A stretch of 64,000 nt of DNA, from contig JAFWIE010000036.1 in the NCBI GenBank assembly GCA_017533825.1, positions 1 through 64,000 of the forward strand, in the 5' to 3' direction. Positions 8,070 to 17,038 of the stretch are shown here, one piece after another. A program made the translations under genes and the position numbers. The number at the start of each line of letters is the position of its first letter. Position 1 is the first letter of the stretch. Source of the stretch: Atopobiaceae bacterium. Its GTDB lineage: Bacteria > Actinomycetota > Coriobacteriia > Coriobacteriales > Atopobiaceae. The notes beneath the pieces were generated by a model. The model saw only the letters and a list, made by a program, of their open reading frames with translations, had not been told where the DNA came from and searched no databases.

Positions 8070-9875
8070 TTACTCCGCCTCGAGGAAGGCGCCGGTCTGC
8101 CGGTCCCAGAGTGACTCGTAGGTGCCGCCCGCGCGTGAGAGCTCGGCGTGGGTGCCGTCCTCCACGATGGCGCCCTCCTCGAGCACCACGATGCGGTCGA
8201 GCGCTGCCACGGTGGAGAGGCGGTGTGCCACCACGATCGAGGTGCGGCCGGCCATGAGGTTCTCGAGCGCGCCCTGCACGAGTGCCTCGGACTCGCTGTC
8301 GAGCGCCGAGGTCGCCTCGTCGAGCACGAGGATGGGGCAGTCGGCTAGGATGGCACGGGCGATGGCGACGCGCTGGCGCTGCCCGCCGGAGAGCTTCACG
8401 CCGCGCTCGCCGACCATGGTGTCGAGCCCGGCGGGAAGCCGGTCGATGAACTCCGTCGCGTTGGCGAGCCGCGCCGCCTCGAGGATCTGCTCGTCGGTGG
8501 CGTCGGGCCTGCCGTAGGCGATGTTCTCGCGGATGGAGCGGTGGAACAGCAGAGCCTCCTGCGGCACGTAGGCGATCTGGCGGCGCAGCGACTGCTGCGT
8601 ACAGGCGGAGATGTCCTGCCCGTCCACGAGGACGCGTCCCTCCTGCACGTCGGAGAGGCGCAGCAGCAGCTTGGTGAGGGTCGTCTTGCCCGAGCCAGAG
8701 CGGCCGACGAGGCCGACGCGCTGACCGGCCGGGACGTGCAGGTCGAGCCCGCGGAAGACGTAGTCGTCCTCCGAGGCGTCGGGGTAGCGGAAGCGCAGTC
8801 CCTCGAAGTCGACGGCGCCCGCCTCCACCACGAGCTCCGGCGCCCCGGGCGCGTCCTCCACGAGGCGCGGCTCGTCCAGGATCTTGGTCATCTCGGTTGC
8901 GTCGCCCACCGCGCGGTTCATGCGCTGCATCATGGAGTTGAAGTAGTTGAAGCGCATGGTGAGGTTGTAGGTATAGGTGAACATCATGACCAACGTGCCG
9001 GCCGAGATGCCATACCACGCGTTGCCCCCGCACACAAAGATGGACGTCACGAACATGATGAACGTGATGAGTGTGCTTGTCATAGCACCGCGGCGCATCA
9101 TCGCGTTCATGGAGACACGTTCCGCCGCCATTGCCTCACGGTCAGCCTCGTCAAACAGCTCTCGTTCGAAGTCCTCTCGTCCGCACGTCTTCACGGCGAG
9201 GATGTTTGTGACCGCATCCGAGAGCACGCCCGAGAGCTTGCTCTGCGCAGCTGCCGTCTTTGCCGAGAGGGGTAGGATGCGCTCGTACATGGCGTAGGCA
9301 ACCTTGACGTAGACGACTAGCATGGCAAAGAGACACGCGACGAAGAGTGGACTCGCCGGCCACAGGAGCACGATGGTGCAGACGACGCTGGCAACGGTGG
9401 GGATGAGCGAGTACACCACGACGTCTACCAGTTGTGTGTAGCCTCCCATGAAGCGCGAGGTCTGACTCACGAGTGAGCCGCCGAAGCGAGAGGTGTGGAA
9501 GGTCATCGACTGGTTTGCCAGCGTGTCGAAGCAGAGGCGTGCCAGATGATAGTTGCCATTCATCTCGAGCTGCATGACGGACCAGTCTTGCAGCTTCGAG
9601 CAGGTCTGGCCCACCGCATTTACCACAAGGAGGCCGATGATGTAGGGTGCGAACACCTCGAAGACCTGTGCGGCCGGCACGGGGTCTGCCGAGACGCGGT
9701 CCACGATGAGGCCCATCACCCATGTGTTTGCATAGTTGAGCAGTGCCGTGTACGCAACGCTCGTAAAGACGGCCATGAACGTGGCGAAGGGACGCTTCTT
9801 GGTGACCCACCAGAACCAGTGGAGGGTGCGGCGAATCGTCGCGCGGTCGCGTGGTGCGGTGTTTCTCTGAGACAT
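8070..9875 (-). CDS. ABC-type exporter, membrane and ATPase domains fused
   Basis: This 601-residue half-transporter of the MsbA/LmrA/multidrug type would act as a dimer in the cytoplasmic membrane. Residues about 20-310 are the six-helix ABC transmembrane domain. Residues about 345-595 are the nucleotide-binding domain with Walker A GRSGSGKTT (about 390), the Q-loop IAYVPQEALLF, the signature LSGGQRQRVAIARA (about 494), Walker B CPILVLDEATSALDSES (about 512) and the switch histidine in IVVAHRLS. All catalytic motifs are intact. It stands alone without a partner half-transporter, so a homodimer is likely. The substrate is unpredictable. It is divergent from xpt. Confidence 0.92.
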   Translation of the reverse strand: MSQRNTAPRDRATIRRTLHWFWWVTKKRPFATFMAVFTSVAYTALLNYANTWVMGLIVDRVSADPVPAAQVFEVFAPYIIGLLVVNAVGQTCSKLQDWSVMQLEMNGNYHLARLCFDTLANQSMTFHTSRFGGSLVSQTSRFMGGYTQLVDVVVYSLIPTVASVVCTIVLLWPASPLFVACLFAMLVVYVKVAYAMYERILPLSAKTAAAQSKLSGVLSDAVTNILAVKTCGREDFERELFDEADREAMAAERVSMNAMMRRGAMTSTLITFIMFVTSIFVCGGNAWYGISAGTLVMMFTYTYNLTMRFNYFNSMMQRMNRAVGDATEMTKILDEPRLVEDAPGAPELVVEAGAVDFEGLRFRYPDASEDDYVFRGLDLHVPAGQRVGLVGRSGSGKTTLTKLLLRLSDVQEGRVLVDGQDISACTQQSLRRQIAYVPQEALLFHRSIRENIAYGRPDATDEQILEAARLANATEFIDRLPAGLDTMVGERGVKLSGGQRQRVAIARAILADCPILVLDEATSALDSESEALVQGALENLMAGRTSIVVAHRLSTVAALDRIVVLEEGAIVEDGTHAELSRAGGTYESLWDRQTGAFLEAE

Positions 9876-9954
9876 GCGGGACTCCTCGGTTGTCGCGTGC
9901 CTTCCATGGTAGCGCGTGAGTCTCTATGTAGTTCGACTGTGAATAAACTACGAC

Positions 9955-9984
9955 ATAGTACCGCTCGCCGAAAAGTGGTACTAT
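9955..9984. promoter_or_regulatory. Inverted repeat in the exporter/xpt divergent region
   Basis: ATAGTACC (9955-9962) and GGTACTAT (9977-9984) form a perfect 8-bp inverted repeat that extends inward by CT/AG plus a wobble pair. It lies about 40 bases upstream of the xpt start and about 80 bases from the exporter start. It could be an operator, or an RNA hairpin in the xpt leader followed by a T-rich stretch. I do not see the conserved core of a purine riboswitch. Confidence 0.45.
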
Positions 9985-10022
9985 TCCCTTGTTTTGTTCG
10001 CGAGGCGCGAGGAGTCCATACG

Positions 10023-10595
10023 TTGAAGCTTATGGAAGAGAAGATCCTCCGTGAGGGCGAGGTCCTCTCGGACGATATCCTCAAGGTCGGCAGCTTTCTA
10101 AACCAAAACATCGACACCGAGTTTCTCGGCCAAATGGCCGAAGAAATCGCTCACCTCTTTGAGGGAAAGAACGTCACGAAGATTCTTACTATCGAGGCAA
10201 GCGGCATAGCGATCGCGGCGGCGGCGGGCATGTCCATGGGTGTGCCCGTACTTTTTGCCAAGAAGCACCGCACCTCGAACGTCGATGGCACCGTGTACTC
10301 TGCCATGGTGCACTCGTTCACCCACGGAGAGGATTACAACGTTATGGTGAGTCGCGACTATCTGCATGCGGATGACCGCGTGCTGCTTGTCGATGACTTC
10401 TTGGCGAGTGGCAACGCGCTGCGTGGCCTCATGAGTCTGGGTGAGCAGGCCGGGGCGGAGCTGATGGGCGTTGCGGTCGCCGTAGAGAAGTGCTTCACCG
10501 GCGCAGGTGACGCATTCCGCGCACAGGGCATCCAGGTGGAGGCGCTCGCGGCAATTGAGTCTATGTCGAAGGACGGTATCGTTTTTCGTGCATAA
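10023..10595 (+). CDS. xpt: Xanthine phosphoribosyltransferase
   Basis: This 190-residue cytoplasmic enzyme transfers ribose-5-phosphate from PRPP to xanthine to give XMP (purine salvage). The N-terminus EEKILREGEVLSDDILKVGS is characteristic of Xpt. The PRPP-binding motif VLLVDDFLASGNALRG lies near residues 120-135, and EASGIAIAAAAG precedes it. A TTG start at 10023 is chosen because AGGAG (10010-10014) is 8 bases upstream; the ATG at 10032 would be 17 bases away. It lies 58 bases ahead of a Bmp-type nucleoside/purine uptake system, which fits a joint salvage role. Confidence 0.92.
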   Translation: MKLMEEKILREGEVLSDDILKVGSFLNQNIDTEFLGQMAEEIAHLFEGKNVTKILTIEASGIAIAAAAGMSMGVPVLFAKKHRTSNVDGTVYSAMVHSFTHGEDYNVMVSRDYLHADDRVLLVDDFLASGNALRGLMSLGEQAGAELMGVAVAVEKCFTGAGDAFRAQGIQVEALAAIESMSKDGIVFRA

Positions 10596-10653
10596 AGTAA
10601 GGTTGGGACTGGATTGTCCCAAGGGCATTATGCTCTGCAGTGAAGGGGAAAAC

Positions 10654-11901
10654 ATGAAGGTACTTGATAACATGGTCATGAGTCGTCGTTCGGTCATCAC
10701 GGCCGGCCTGCTGGGTGGCGCAGCGCTTTCTCTCGCGGCATGCGGTGGCGGGTCTGATTCCAGCGCCGGTTCAGGCGAGGCTTCAGGCGACTTCAAGGTG
10801 GGTCTCATCTGCCTGCATGACGAGAACTCGACCTACGACCTCAACTTCATCAATGGCTTCAAGGAGGCCATGTCCAACCTGGGCATCGGTGAGGACAGCT
10901 ATCTCATCAAGACCAACATCGACGAGTCTGACGCTTGCTACGACGCCGCCGCCGAGCTGGTTGACGCCGGCTGCAAAGTGGTGTTTGCTGATTCCTTCGG
11001 TCATGAGGACTACATGATTCAGGCCGCCAAGGAGTTCGCGGACGTCCAGTTCTGCCATGCGACCGGCACCAAGGCCCATACCGAGAAGCTCGACAACTAT
11101 CACAACGCCTTTGCTTCCATCTACGAGGGACGCTTCCTTGCTGGTGTCGCTGCTGGCCTCAAGCTGCAGGAGATTGCAGAAGCTGGCAAGCTCAAGGGCA
11201 AGACCCCCAAGATGGGCTATGTGGGTGCCTACACCTACGCCGAGGTCGTGAGTGGCTATACCTCCTTCTTCCTGGGCGCCAAGTCCATCGTGCCCGACGT
11301 CACCATGGACGTGACCTTCACCGGTTCTTGGTACGACGAGACTGCCGAGAAGGAGGGCGCAAACAAGCTCATCGACGGCGGCGCGGACCTCATCTCCCAG
11401 CACGCTGACTCCATGGGTGCTCCCACGGCCTGCGAGAACGCTGGTATCCCCAACATCTCCTACAATGGCGCCACCGTTGACGCCTGCCCCAAGACCTTTA
11501 TCGTCTCCAGCCGCATCAACTGGGCTCCGTACTATGAGTACGTGGTCAATGCCGTCAAGGATGGCAGCACCATCGATGCAGACTGGACGGGCACCATCGG
11601 CACCGGTTCCGTTGAGCTCACAGACGTGAACGAAGCTGCCGCCGCCAAGGGCACCGCAGAGAAGCTCGAGGAGGTCAAGGCGCAGCTCGAGGACGGCACG
11701 GTGCACGTCTTCGCGACCGATACCTTCACCGTGGACGGCAAGGAGCTCAAGACCTACGAGGCCGATGTCGACACCGACCCCGACTACACGCCCGATACCG
11801 AGGCCATCTCCGACGGCTATTTCCATGAGTCCGAGTTCCGCAGCGCTCCGTACTTCGACCTGCAGATCGACGGCATCAACCTGCTCGACACCGCGTTCTA
11901 A
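10654..11901 (+). CDS. Bmp-family substrate-binding lipoprotein (nucleoside/purine ABC transporter)
   Basis: This 415-residue extracytoplasmic binding protein belongs to the BMP (basic membrane protein, PnrA-like) family, which binds purine nucleosides. The signal region VMSRRSVITAGLLGG ends in lipobox SLAAC with Cys near residue 30; the SRRSVIT stretch is a twin-arginine motif, so Tat export is possible. Family features include VGLICLHDENSTYDLNFING, HATGTKAHTEKLDNYHNAFA, YEGRFLAGVAAGLK and ADLISQHADS. The ATG at 10654 has GAAGGGG upstream. A terminator between it and the ATPase gene probably keeps this binding protein more abundant than the membrane components. Confidence 0.92.
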   Translation: MKVLDNMVMSRRSVITAGLLGGAALSLAACGGGSDSSAGSGEASGDFKVGLICLHDENSTYDLNFINGFKEAMSNLGIGEDSYLIKTNIDESDACYDAAAELVDAGCKVVFADSFGHEDYMIQAAKEFADVQFCHATGTKAHTEKLDNYHNAFASIYEGRFLAGVAAGLKLQEIAEAGKLKGKTPKMGYVGAYTYAEVVSGYTSFFLGAKSIVPDVTMDVTFTGSWYDETAEKEGANKLIDGGADLISQHADSMGAPTACENAGIPNISYNGATVDACPKTFIVSSRINWAPYYEYVVNAVKDGSTIDADWTGTIGTGSVELTDVNEAAAAKGTAEKLEEVKAQLEDGTVHVFATDTFTVDGKELKTYEADVDTDPDYTPDTEAISDGYFHESEFRSAPYFDLQIDGINLLDTAF

Positions 11902-11913
11902 TCGTGGTCGTGC

Positions 11914-11947
11914 GAGGACGGTCCAAGCACGGGCCGTCCTCTTTTTT
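11914..11947 (+). terminator. Rho-independent (partial) terminator after the Bmp gene
   Basis: GAGGACGG pairs with CCGTCCTC around the loop TCCAAGCACGGG, followed by six T residues. The ATPase and permease genes continue downstream with no obvious other promoter, so it probably acts as a partial terminator that lowers their expression relative to the binding protein. Confidence 0.85.
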
Positions 11948-12019
11948 GTTTGCGAGGCGGTGGCACGGGTATGGGCCACCGTCCCCGCTTTTCTCTTTTC
12001 GTTCGACTGATTGGGAGCC

Positions 12020-13561
12020 ATGGAAGCAACACAACCAGCTGTGCGCTTGCGCAACATCAGCAAGTCATTCGGACAAGTCCAGGCAAACACCGATGTAAGT
12101 CTGGACATCAATCGGGGAGAGGTTCTTGCCCTGCTCGGCGAGAACGGCAGCGGCAAGACCACCCTCATGAACATGCTCTCGGGCATCTACTTCCCCGACA
12201 GCGGCACCATCGAGATTGACGGGAAGCCTGTGGTCATCGGCTCGCCGAAGGATGCGTTCGACTACGGCATCGGCATGATTCACCAGCACTTCAAGCTGGT
12301 CAACGTGTTCACCGCCACCGAGAACATCGTGCTCGGCCTCAAGGAGCCTGGCAAGCTCGACCTCGATGCTGCCGCCGAGAAGGTCAAGCAGATCTGCGAC
12401 CTGTACGGCTTCGACGTGGACCCACATCAGAAGGTCTACGACATGTCTGTCTCGCAAAAGCAGACCGTGGAGATCGTCAAGCTCCTGTATCGTGGTGCGG
12501 AGATTCTCATCTTGGACGAGCCTACGGCTGTGTTGACTCCACAGGAGACCGAGAAGCTCTTTGCAGTGCTGCGCAACATGCGCGACGACGGCAAGGCAGT
12601 CATCATCATCACGCACAAGCTCAACGAGGTGAAGGACATCAGCGATCGCGTGGTGGTCTTGCGCAAGGGGTCCTATGTGGGTGAGCTTGTCACCGCCGAT
12701 GCCACTACGCAGGAGATGACCAACATGATGGTGGGCCGCCAGGTGTCGCTCAACATCGACCGGCCAGATCCCGAGATGAAGTACCGCATGGAGCGCATCA
12801 GCGTGAAGAACCTTACGGTAAAGAATCGCGAGGGCATCACGAAACTCGATGACGTGTCGTTCTCCATCTTTACGGGTGAGATCCTGGGCATTGCGGGCAT
12901 CTCTGGCTCCGGGCAGAAGGAGCTGCTCGAAGCCATTGCTGGCTTGCAGCCCGTCGAGAACGGCAGCATCGAATACCATGTGGACGACGAGACGACCGAA
13001 CAGCTCATCGGCATGGACCCGCTGAAGATTGCGGGCATGGGCGTCGTGCTCTCGTTCGTTCCGGAGGACCGCCTGGGCATGGGCCTGGTGGGTAGCATGG
13101 ACATTACCGACAACATGATGTTGCGGTCGTTCCGCAATGGCCCGCTTCCGTTTACCGATCGCAGCGAGCCGCGTCACTTGGCAGAGCTTGTCGTGGACGA
13201 GCTCGACGTCAACACACCGGGTGTGGCAACGCCTGTGCGCCGTCTCTCGGGCGGCAACGTGCAGAAGGTGTTGGTGGGACGCGAGATTGCGGCTGCCCCT
13301 ACGGTGTTGCTCAGTGCTTATGCCGTACGCGGACTGGATGTGAACTCGTCCTACGTCATCTACGACCTGCTCAATCGCCAGAAAGGCAATGGTGTGGCCG
13401 TGGTGTATGTGGGTGAGGACTTGGATGTGCTGCTCGAGCTGTGCGACCGCATCCTTGTACTGTGTGGCGGCAAGGTGAGCGGCATCGTTGACGGTCGAAC
13501 CACCACAAAGAACGAGGTCGGACTGATGATGACGCGGCTTGGTGGAGGTGAGGTAGCATGA
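12020..13561 (+). CDS. Nucleoside ABC transporter, double ATP-binding subunit
   Basis: This 513-residue cytoplasmic ATPase has two ABC domains, the architecture of BmpD/NupA/YufO proteins that energise purine-nucleoside uptake. Domain 1 (about 8-240) has Walker A GENGSGKTT, Q-loop MIHQHFKLV, a degenerate signature MSVSQKQTVEI and Walker B EILILDEPTAVLTP. Domain 2 (about 265-505) has a non-canonical Walker A-like GISGSGQKE, signature LSGGNVQKVLVGREIA, and PTVLLSAYAVRGLDV where Walker B should be; a weak second site is usual in this family. The ATG at 12020 sits only 2 bases after GGGAG; a TTG at 12011 in the same frame is an alternative. The stop overlaps the next start as ATGA. Confidence 0.92.
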   Translation: MEATQPAVRLRNISKSFGQVQANTDVSLDINRGEVLALLGENGSGKTTLMNMLSGIYFPDSGTIEIDGKPVVIGSPKDAFDYGIGMIHQHFKLVNVFTATENIVLGLKEPGKLDLDAAAEKVKQICDLYGFDVDPHQKVYDMSVSQKQTVEIVKLLYRGAEILILDEPTAVLTPQETEKLFAVLRNMRDDGKAVIIITHKLNEVKDISDRVVVLRKGSYVGELVTADATTQEMTNMMVGRQVSLNIDRPDPEMKYRMERISVKNLTVKNREGITKLDDVSFSIFTGEILGIAGISGSGQKELLEAIAGLQPVENGSIEYHVDDETTEQLIGMDPLKIAGMGVVLSFVPEDRLGMGLVGSMDITDNMMLRSFRNGPLPFTDRSEPRHLAELVVDELDVNTPGVATPVRRLSGGNVQKVLVGREIAAAPTVLLSAYAVRGLDVNSSYVIYDLLNRQKGNGVAVVYVGEDLDVLLELCDRILVLCGGKVSGIVDGRTTTKNEVGLMMTRLGGGEVA

Positions 13562-14637
13562 TTCACATCGTCAAGCGCAAGGAGATGCCGTTTGCCCATG
13601 CCATGGCTATACGCTTTGGCGTCATCGGCTTGGCGTTAATCGTATGCGGCATCGTCACAATGCTCACGACGGGCCTGAGCCCGATTGACGTGTACGGTAC
13701 TATGGTGAGCGGCGCATTCGGCACCATGCGCAAGACTTGGATTCTTCTGCAAGAGACGGCCATCCTGCTGTGCGTCTCCCTCGCGCTGGTGCCCGCCTTC
13801 CGCATGAAGTTCTGGAACCTTGGAGGTGAGGGGCAGATTCTCATCGGAGCCTTTGCCGCAGCTGCTTGCATGATCACGCTCGGCAATTCGCTTCCCGCTC
13901 CCGTACTCATCCTCGTCATGCTCGCTACCTCGCTGCTTGCGGGAGGAGTGTGGGCGCTCATCCCCGCCTTCTTCAAGGCGCGCTGGAACACCAACGAGAC
14001 CCTCTTCACCCTGATGATGAACTATGTGGCAACGCAGCTCGTGGCCTACTTCGTCATCGTGTGGGAGGTGCCCAAGGGCTCGGGCAACATCGGCATCATC
14101 AACCAGAGCTCGGAGGCTGGCTGGTTACCGACCCTCATGCATAACAAATACCTGCTCATCGTCCTCGTTGCCATCGCCCTCACCGTTGCCATGTACGTGT
14201 ACCTCAACTACGGAAAGCAGGGGTACGAGATTGCGGTCGTGGGCGAGAGTCCCAATACCGCCCGGTACGTGGGCATCAAGGTAAACCGCGTGATCATGCG
14301 TACGCTCGTCATTTCCGGTGCCCTGTGCGGACTCGTCGGGTTCCTGCTCGTCGCTGGTTCGGCACATACGCTGACGACAAGCCTCGCTGGTGGGCGTGGC
14401 TTCACGGCCGTCATGGTGGCATGGTTGGCAAAGTTCAACCCCTTCATTATGGTGGGGAGCAGCATGCTCCTCGAGTTCATGAGCTCGGGTGCGGGTGAGA
14501 TTTCCACCATCTATGGCCTCAACCATAGCTTCGGCGATATTCTCACCGGCATCATCCTGTTCTTTATCATTGGTACTGAGTTCTTCATCACCTACAAGGT
14601 CGTGTTCAGCAAGAAGGGGGCCGAGCAACATGTTTGA
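13558..14637 (+). CDS. Nucleoside ABC transporter permease (first)
   Basis: This 359-residue membrane protein belongs to the BPD_transp_2 (branched-chain amino acid/ribose/nucleoside) permease family, NupP/YufP branch. About eight to ten hydrophobic segments are visible. The family signatures FWNLGGEGQILIGAFAA (residues about 85-101), NTNETLFTLMMNYVA and the cytoplasmic EAA-like loop YEIAVVGESPNTARYVGI are present. The start overlaps the ATPase stop (ATGA) and the stop overlaps the next permease by 8 bases, indicating translational coupling in a fixed-ratio complex. Confidence 0.92.
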   Translation: MIHIVKRKEMPFAHAMAIRFGVIGLALIVCGIVTMLTTGLSPIDVYGTMVSGAFGTMRKTWILLQETAILLCVSLALVPAFRMKFWNLGGEGQILIGAFAAAACMITLGNSLPAPVLILVMLATSLLAGGVWALIPAFFKARWNTNETLFTLMMNYVATQLVAYFVIVWEVPKGSGNIGIINQSSEAGWLPTLMHNKYLLIVLVAIALTVAMYVYLNYGKQGYEIAVVGESPNTARYVGIKVNRVIMRTLVISGALCGLVGFLLVAGSAHTLTTSLAGGRGFTAVMVAWLAKFNPFIMVGSSMLLEFMSSGAGEISTIYGLNHSFGDILTGIILFFIIGTEFFITYKVVFSKKGAEQHV

Positions 14638-15628
14638 TTTTCTGGTGTCCTTCATCCCCAGGGCGGTAGTCCAGGGCATTCCGCTGCTCTACGGAAGTAC
14701 GGGAGAAATCGTCACCGAGAAGTCCGGCAACCTTAACCTGGGCATTCCGGGCGTCATGTACGTGGGTGGCATCTGTGGTGTCATCGGGTCGTTCCTGTAC
14801 GAACGCAGCCTTGCTGACCCTTCGCAGATGAACGCGGCGCTCGGAATCCTGATTCCGCTGCTGTGCTGCCTTCTGGGCTCGCTGCTCATGGGTCTGCTGT
14901 ACTGCTTCCTTACCGTTACGCTCCGTGCAAACCAGAACGTGACTGGCCTGGCCATGACGACCTTCGGCGTGGGCGTGGGCAACTTCTTCGGTGGCTCGCT
15001 CATCAAGCTCACCGGTGCAGACGTGCCCAGCATCGCGCTCTCTGCCACGAGTAACTTATACCGTACGCGCCTTCCCTTCGCTGCTGGCTTGGGATGGTTC
15101 GGGCAAGTGTTCCTGAGCTACGGCTTCCTTGCCTATGCGGCGATCATCATTGCAGTGCTTGTATCATATGTGCTCAACCACACACGCATGGGTTTGCAAC
15201 TGCGTGCCGTGGGAGAGGATCCCGCCACGGCTGACGCAGCTGGCATCAACATCACGCGCTACAAGTTTATCGCTACGTGTGCCGGCTGCATGATTGCGGG
15301 CCTTGGTGGTCTGTACTACGTCATGGACTACGCCAATGGCGTGTGGTCGAACGACGCGTTCGGTGACCGTGGCTGGCTCGCCATAGCGCTCGTCATCTTT
15401 ACCATCTGGCGCCCGAACGTGAGCATTGGCGCATCCATCCTGTTCGGTGGACTATATATACTGTATCTGTTCATCCCGACGGGCAAGGATTTGGCCGTCA
15501 AGGAACTGTACAAGATGCTTCCGTACGTGGTTACTATCGTGGTTCTCGTCTTCTCGAGCTTGCGCAACAAGCGAGAAAACCAACCGCCGGAGAGTTTGGG
15601 CTTACCCTACTTCCGAGAAGAGCGGTAA
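14630..15628 (+). CDS. Nucleoside ABC transporter permease (second)
   Basis: This 332-residue partner permease (NupQ/YufQ branch of BPD_transp_2) has the family-typical start AVVQGIPLLYGSTGEIVTEK followed by SGNLNLGIPGVMYVGG. The EAA-like loop is MGLQLRAVGEDPATADAAGI. The ATG at 14630 lies inside the end of the previous gene; the longer open frame upstream is only the alternative frame of that gene. With the two preceding genes and the Bmp lipoprotein it makes a complete importer, probably for purine nucleosides given xpt just upstream. Confidence 0.92.
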   Translation: MFDFLVSFIPRAVVQGIPLLYGSTGEIVTEKSGNLNLGIPGVMYVGGICGVIGSFLYERSLADPSQMNAALGILIPLLCCLLGSLLMGLLYCFLTVTLRANQNVTGLAMTTFGVGVGNFFGGSLIKLTGADVPSIALSATSNLYRTRLPFAAGLGWFGQVFLSYGFLAYAAIIIAVLVSYVLNHTRMGLQLRAVGEDPATADAAGINITRYKFIATCAGCMIAGLGGLYYVMDYANGVWSNDAFGDRGWLAIALVIFTIWRPNVSIGASILFGGLYILYLFIPTGKDLAVKELYKMLPYVVTIVVLVFSSLRNKRENQPPESLGLPYFREER

Positions 15629-15632
15629 CGAC

Positions 15633-15664
15633 GGCGCCGGTCCCCAGTGGGCCGGCGCCCTTTG
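15633..15664 (+). terminator. Terminator at the end of the nucleoside-uptake operon
   Basis: GGCGCCGG (15633-15640) pairs with CCGGCGCC (15652-15659), followed by CTTT. It starts 5 bases after the permease stop, between convergent genes. Confidence 0.8.
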
Positions 15665-15700
15665 TCCAGCGGGTGTTCCTTCGGGGCGTTCCTCGTCGTG

Positions 15701-16588
15701 TCAGGTCTCATTGATAGCGGCGATGGTGGCCTCGTCGATGCCAAGTTCACGCAGTCGATCGATGACTTCCTTGCGCCCTTCCTTGCGCCCCTCATCGTGC
15801 CCTGTTGCGTAGCCCTTCCTCTGTGCTTCATGCACTATTTGGTTGTATTCCAAGGTGGACTCGACATAACGGTCGTAGGCACGCTTGACTTCGGGGTCGT
15901 CTATGGCCATTCTGTAGCGTTCTGCAAACTCCCTTAGCGTTGGGAAGTGGCTCATGAGCTCGTTCATCTCCTTGTCATCTCGATATCCGTTGGCAAGGGC
16001 ATAGAGCCATGCCTCGGCTTCGTCCGTGATGCTGTCTAATCCATTTGCAGTATAGCGTTTTCTTATCTTTTCGAGCTCTGCGACGAGGAAGAGCATACGA
16101 TCCGTACCGTCGACGGTACTATCGCCCCTATCCCAGCGCACCTGCCCGACGCTCAGAGCCACATCGCCTTCAAACACTTCATGTCCCTCAAGGAGGGTGA
16201 TGGAGACGATTCGGGGGATGTTGTCGTAATCGTCACCTCCCGTTCCTTTGGGCATGTGTTCCGTCAGGAGCTTCGAGGCGTAGAACAACGCTTTGTTGCT
16301 CACGTTCGCGTGGTAGCGCTGTGCCTCGACGTCGACGAGTGCCCCGTCCTCGGAGATGACGAGCACGTCGAGGCGTGCGGTTCGGATCTTGATCCCGCTG
16401 CCGGTTACTGCGTCCGCATGTAGCTCGCTGATCTCACCAATGGCCTCGACGCCGGCGTGTGTAAGTATTGCGTTCACAAGTGCATGGGTCGCCTCCTTTG
16501 AATCCGGACTACCGAATATGCTGAGAAACACGTCGTTGAAGAGTGGGGAAATGCGGGTCATGGTGCCGCTCGTGCCCTTGTTACTCAT
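15701..16588 (-). CDS. Rpn-family recombination-promoting nuclease / putative transposase (PDDEXK)
   Basis: This 295-residue protein belongs to the PD-(D/E)XK family of Rpn nucleases, often annotated as transposases, which act in RecA-independent horizontal transfer. The N-terminus ISPLFNDVFLSIFGSPDSKEA is typical. The nuclease core is RLDVLVISEDGALVDVEAQR with the D...ExQ arrangement, and the C-terminus has the usual charged repeat GYATGHDEGRKEGRKEVIDR. The frame is open for 35 more codons, but the ATG at 16586-16588 directly follows AGGAGG. No terminal repeats are visible. It is a stand-alone gene convergent with the transport operon. Confidence 0.85.
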   Translation of the reverse strand: MSNKGTSGTMTRISPLFNDVFLSIFGSPDSKEATHALVNAILTHAGVEAIGEISELHADAVTGSGIKIRTARLDVLVISEDGALVDVEAQRYHANVSNKALFYASKLLTEHMPKGTGGDDYDNIPRIVSITLLEGHEVFEGDVALSVGQVRWDRGDSTVDGTDRMLFLVAELEKIRKRYTANGLDSITDEAEAWLYALANGYRDDKEMNELMSHFPTLREFAERYRMAIDDPEVKRAYDRYVESTLEYNQIVHEAQRKGYATGHDEGRKEGRKEVIDRLRELGIDEATIAAINET

Positions 16589-16693
16589 GCTTCCTCCTGT
16601 AGGTCTTCGCCGTTCCCGTCGATCGTCGGCGATATGCGCGATGAATGTCCAACGTTCCCGGCGTGTGACGCGATGGGAGGCGCATGGTAGCAC

Positions 16694-16972
16694 ACCGAAC
16701 TTGCACGAATTTCCCCGCTAGCTGACACTTTTTTCCCCGTTTTTTGCACCGTTGCAGGTCAGGTGGCCTGTTTCAGTTTGCACACCATGATTTGAGCATA
16801 GGTCGAATTCGGTAAATCGGTTCTAGCGAGTACTTTCGGCGCATTCTGAGCGTACGGATACAATTGGAAAGGGATTCGCGTTTGCAGTTGCTTGCGCTCC
16901 TTTGCCTGGAGATGGCGCAAACGCTAAGGTTTGTCGCCGAATGCAGCGTTCATCGGGTGGTGGCGATTCTCG
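16694..16972. other. Upstream intergenic region of the pilin operon
   Basis: About 280 bases lie between the Rpn gene and the pilin promoter with no credible gene. The region contains T-runs near 16729-16745 and an 8-bp inverted repeat, GCGTTTGC (16878-16885) / GCAAACGC (16917-16924), enclosing TGCCTGGAGATGG. It may hold regulatory sites. I looked for a c-di-GMP riboswitch and could not match its conserved core. Confidence 0.4.
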
Positions 16973-17024
16973 TATGTGGAGGATGTGTGGCGGGGTATAA
17001 TCATGATACGTATATTTCTGTCTC
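16973..17024 (+). promoter_or_regulatory. Promoter and conserved leader of the pilin operon (copy 1)
   Basis: TATAAT at 16996-17001 is a consensus -10 box, with TATGTG 17 bases upstream in the -35 position. From the -10 box to 17024 the sequence (ATCATGATACGTATATTTCT then GTCTC) is repeated exactly upstream of the giant gene at 21476-21500. The repeat contains two small palindromes, ATCATGAT and ATACGTAT, which overlap and lie around the expected transcription start. The pilin start codon follows about 15 bases later. Confidence 0.7.
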
Positions 17025-17038
17025 GATGAGGAGTCACT

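Noticed and set aside
9900-10022. Purine riboswitch before xpt
   Set aside because: The conserved loop sequences and the three-way junction layout are not visible; only a simple inverted repeat is.
15701-16588. A complete insertion sequence around the Rpn-type gene
   Set aside because: No terminal inverted repeats or target duplications could be seen; Rpn proteins are nucleases and usually lack such ends.
16861-16972. Cyclic-di-GMP riboswitch upstream of the pilin operon
   Set aside because: A GGAAAGGG stretch and a hairpin are present, but the conserved core arrangement of either known class could not be matched. A covariance-model search would decide.
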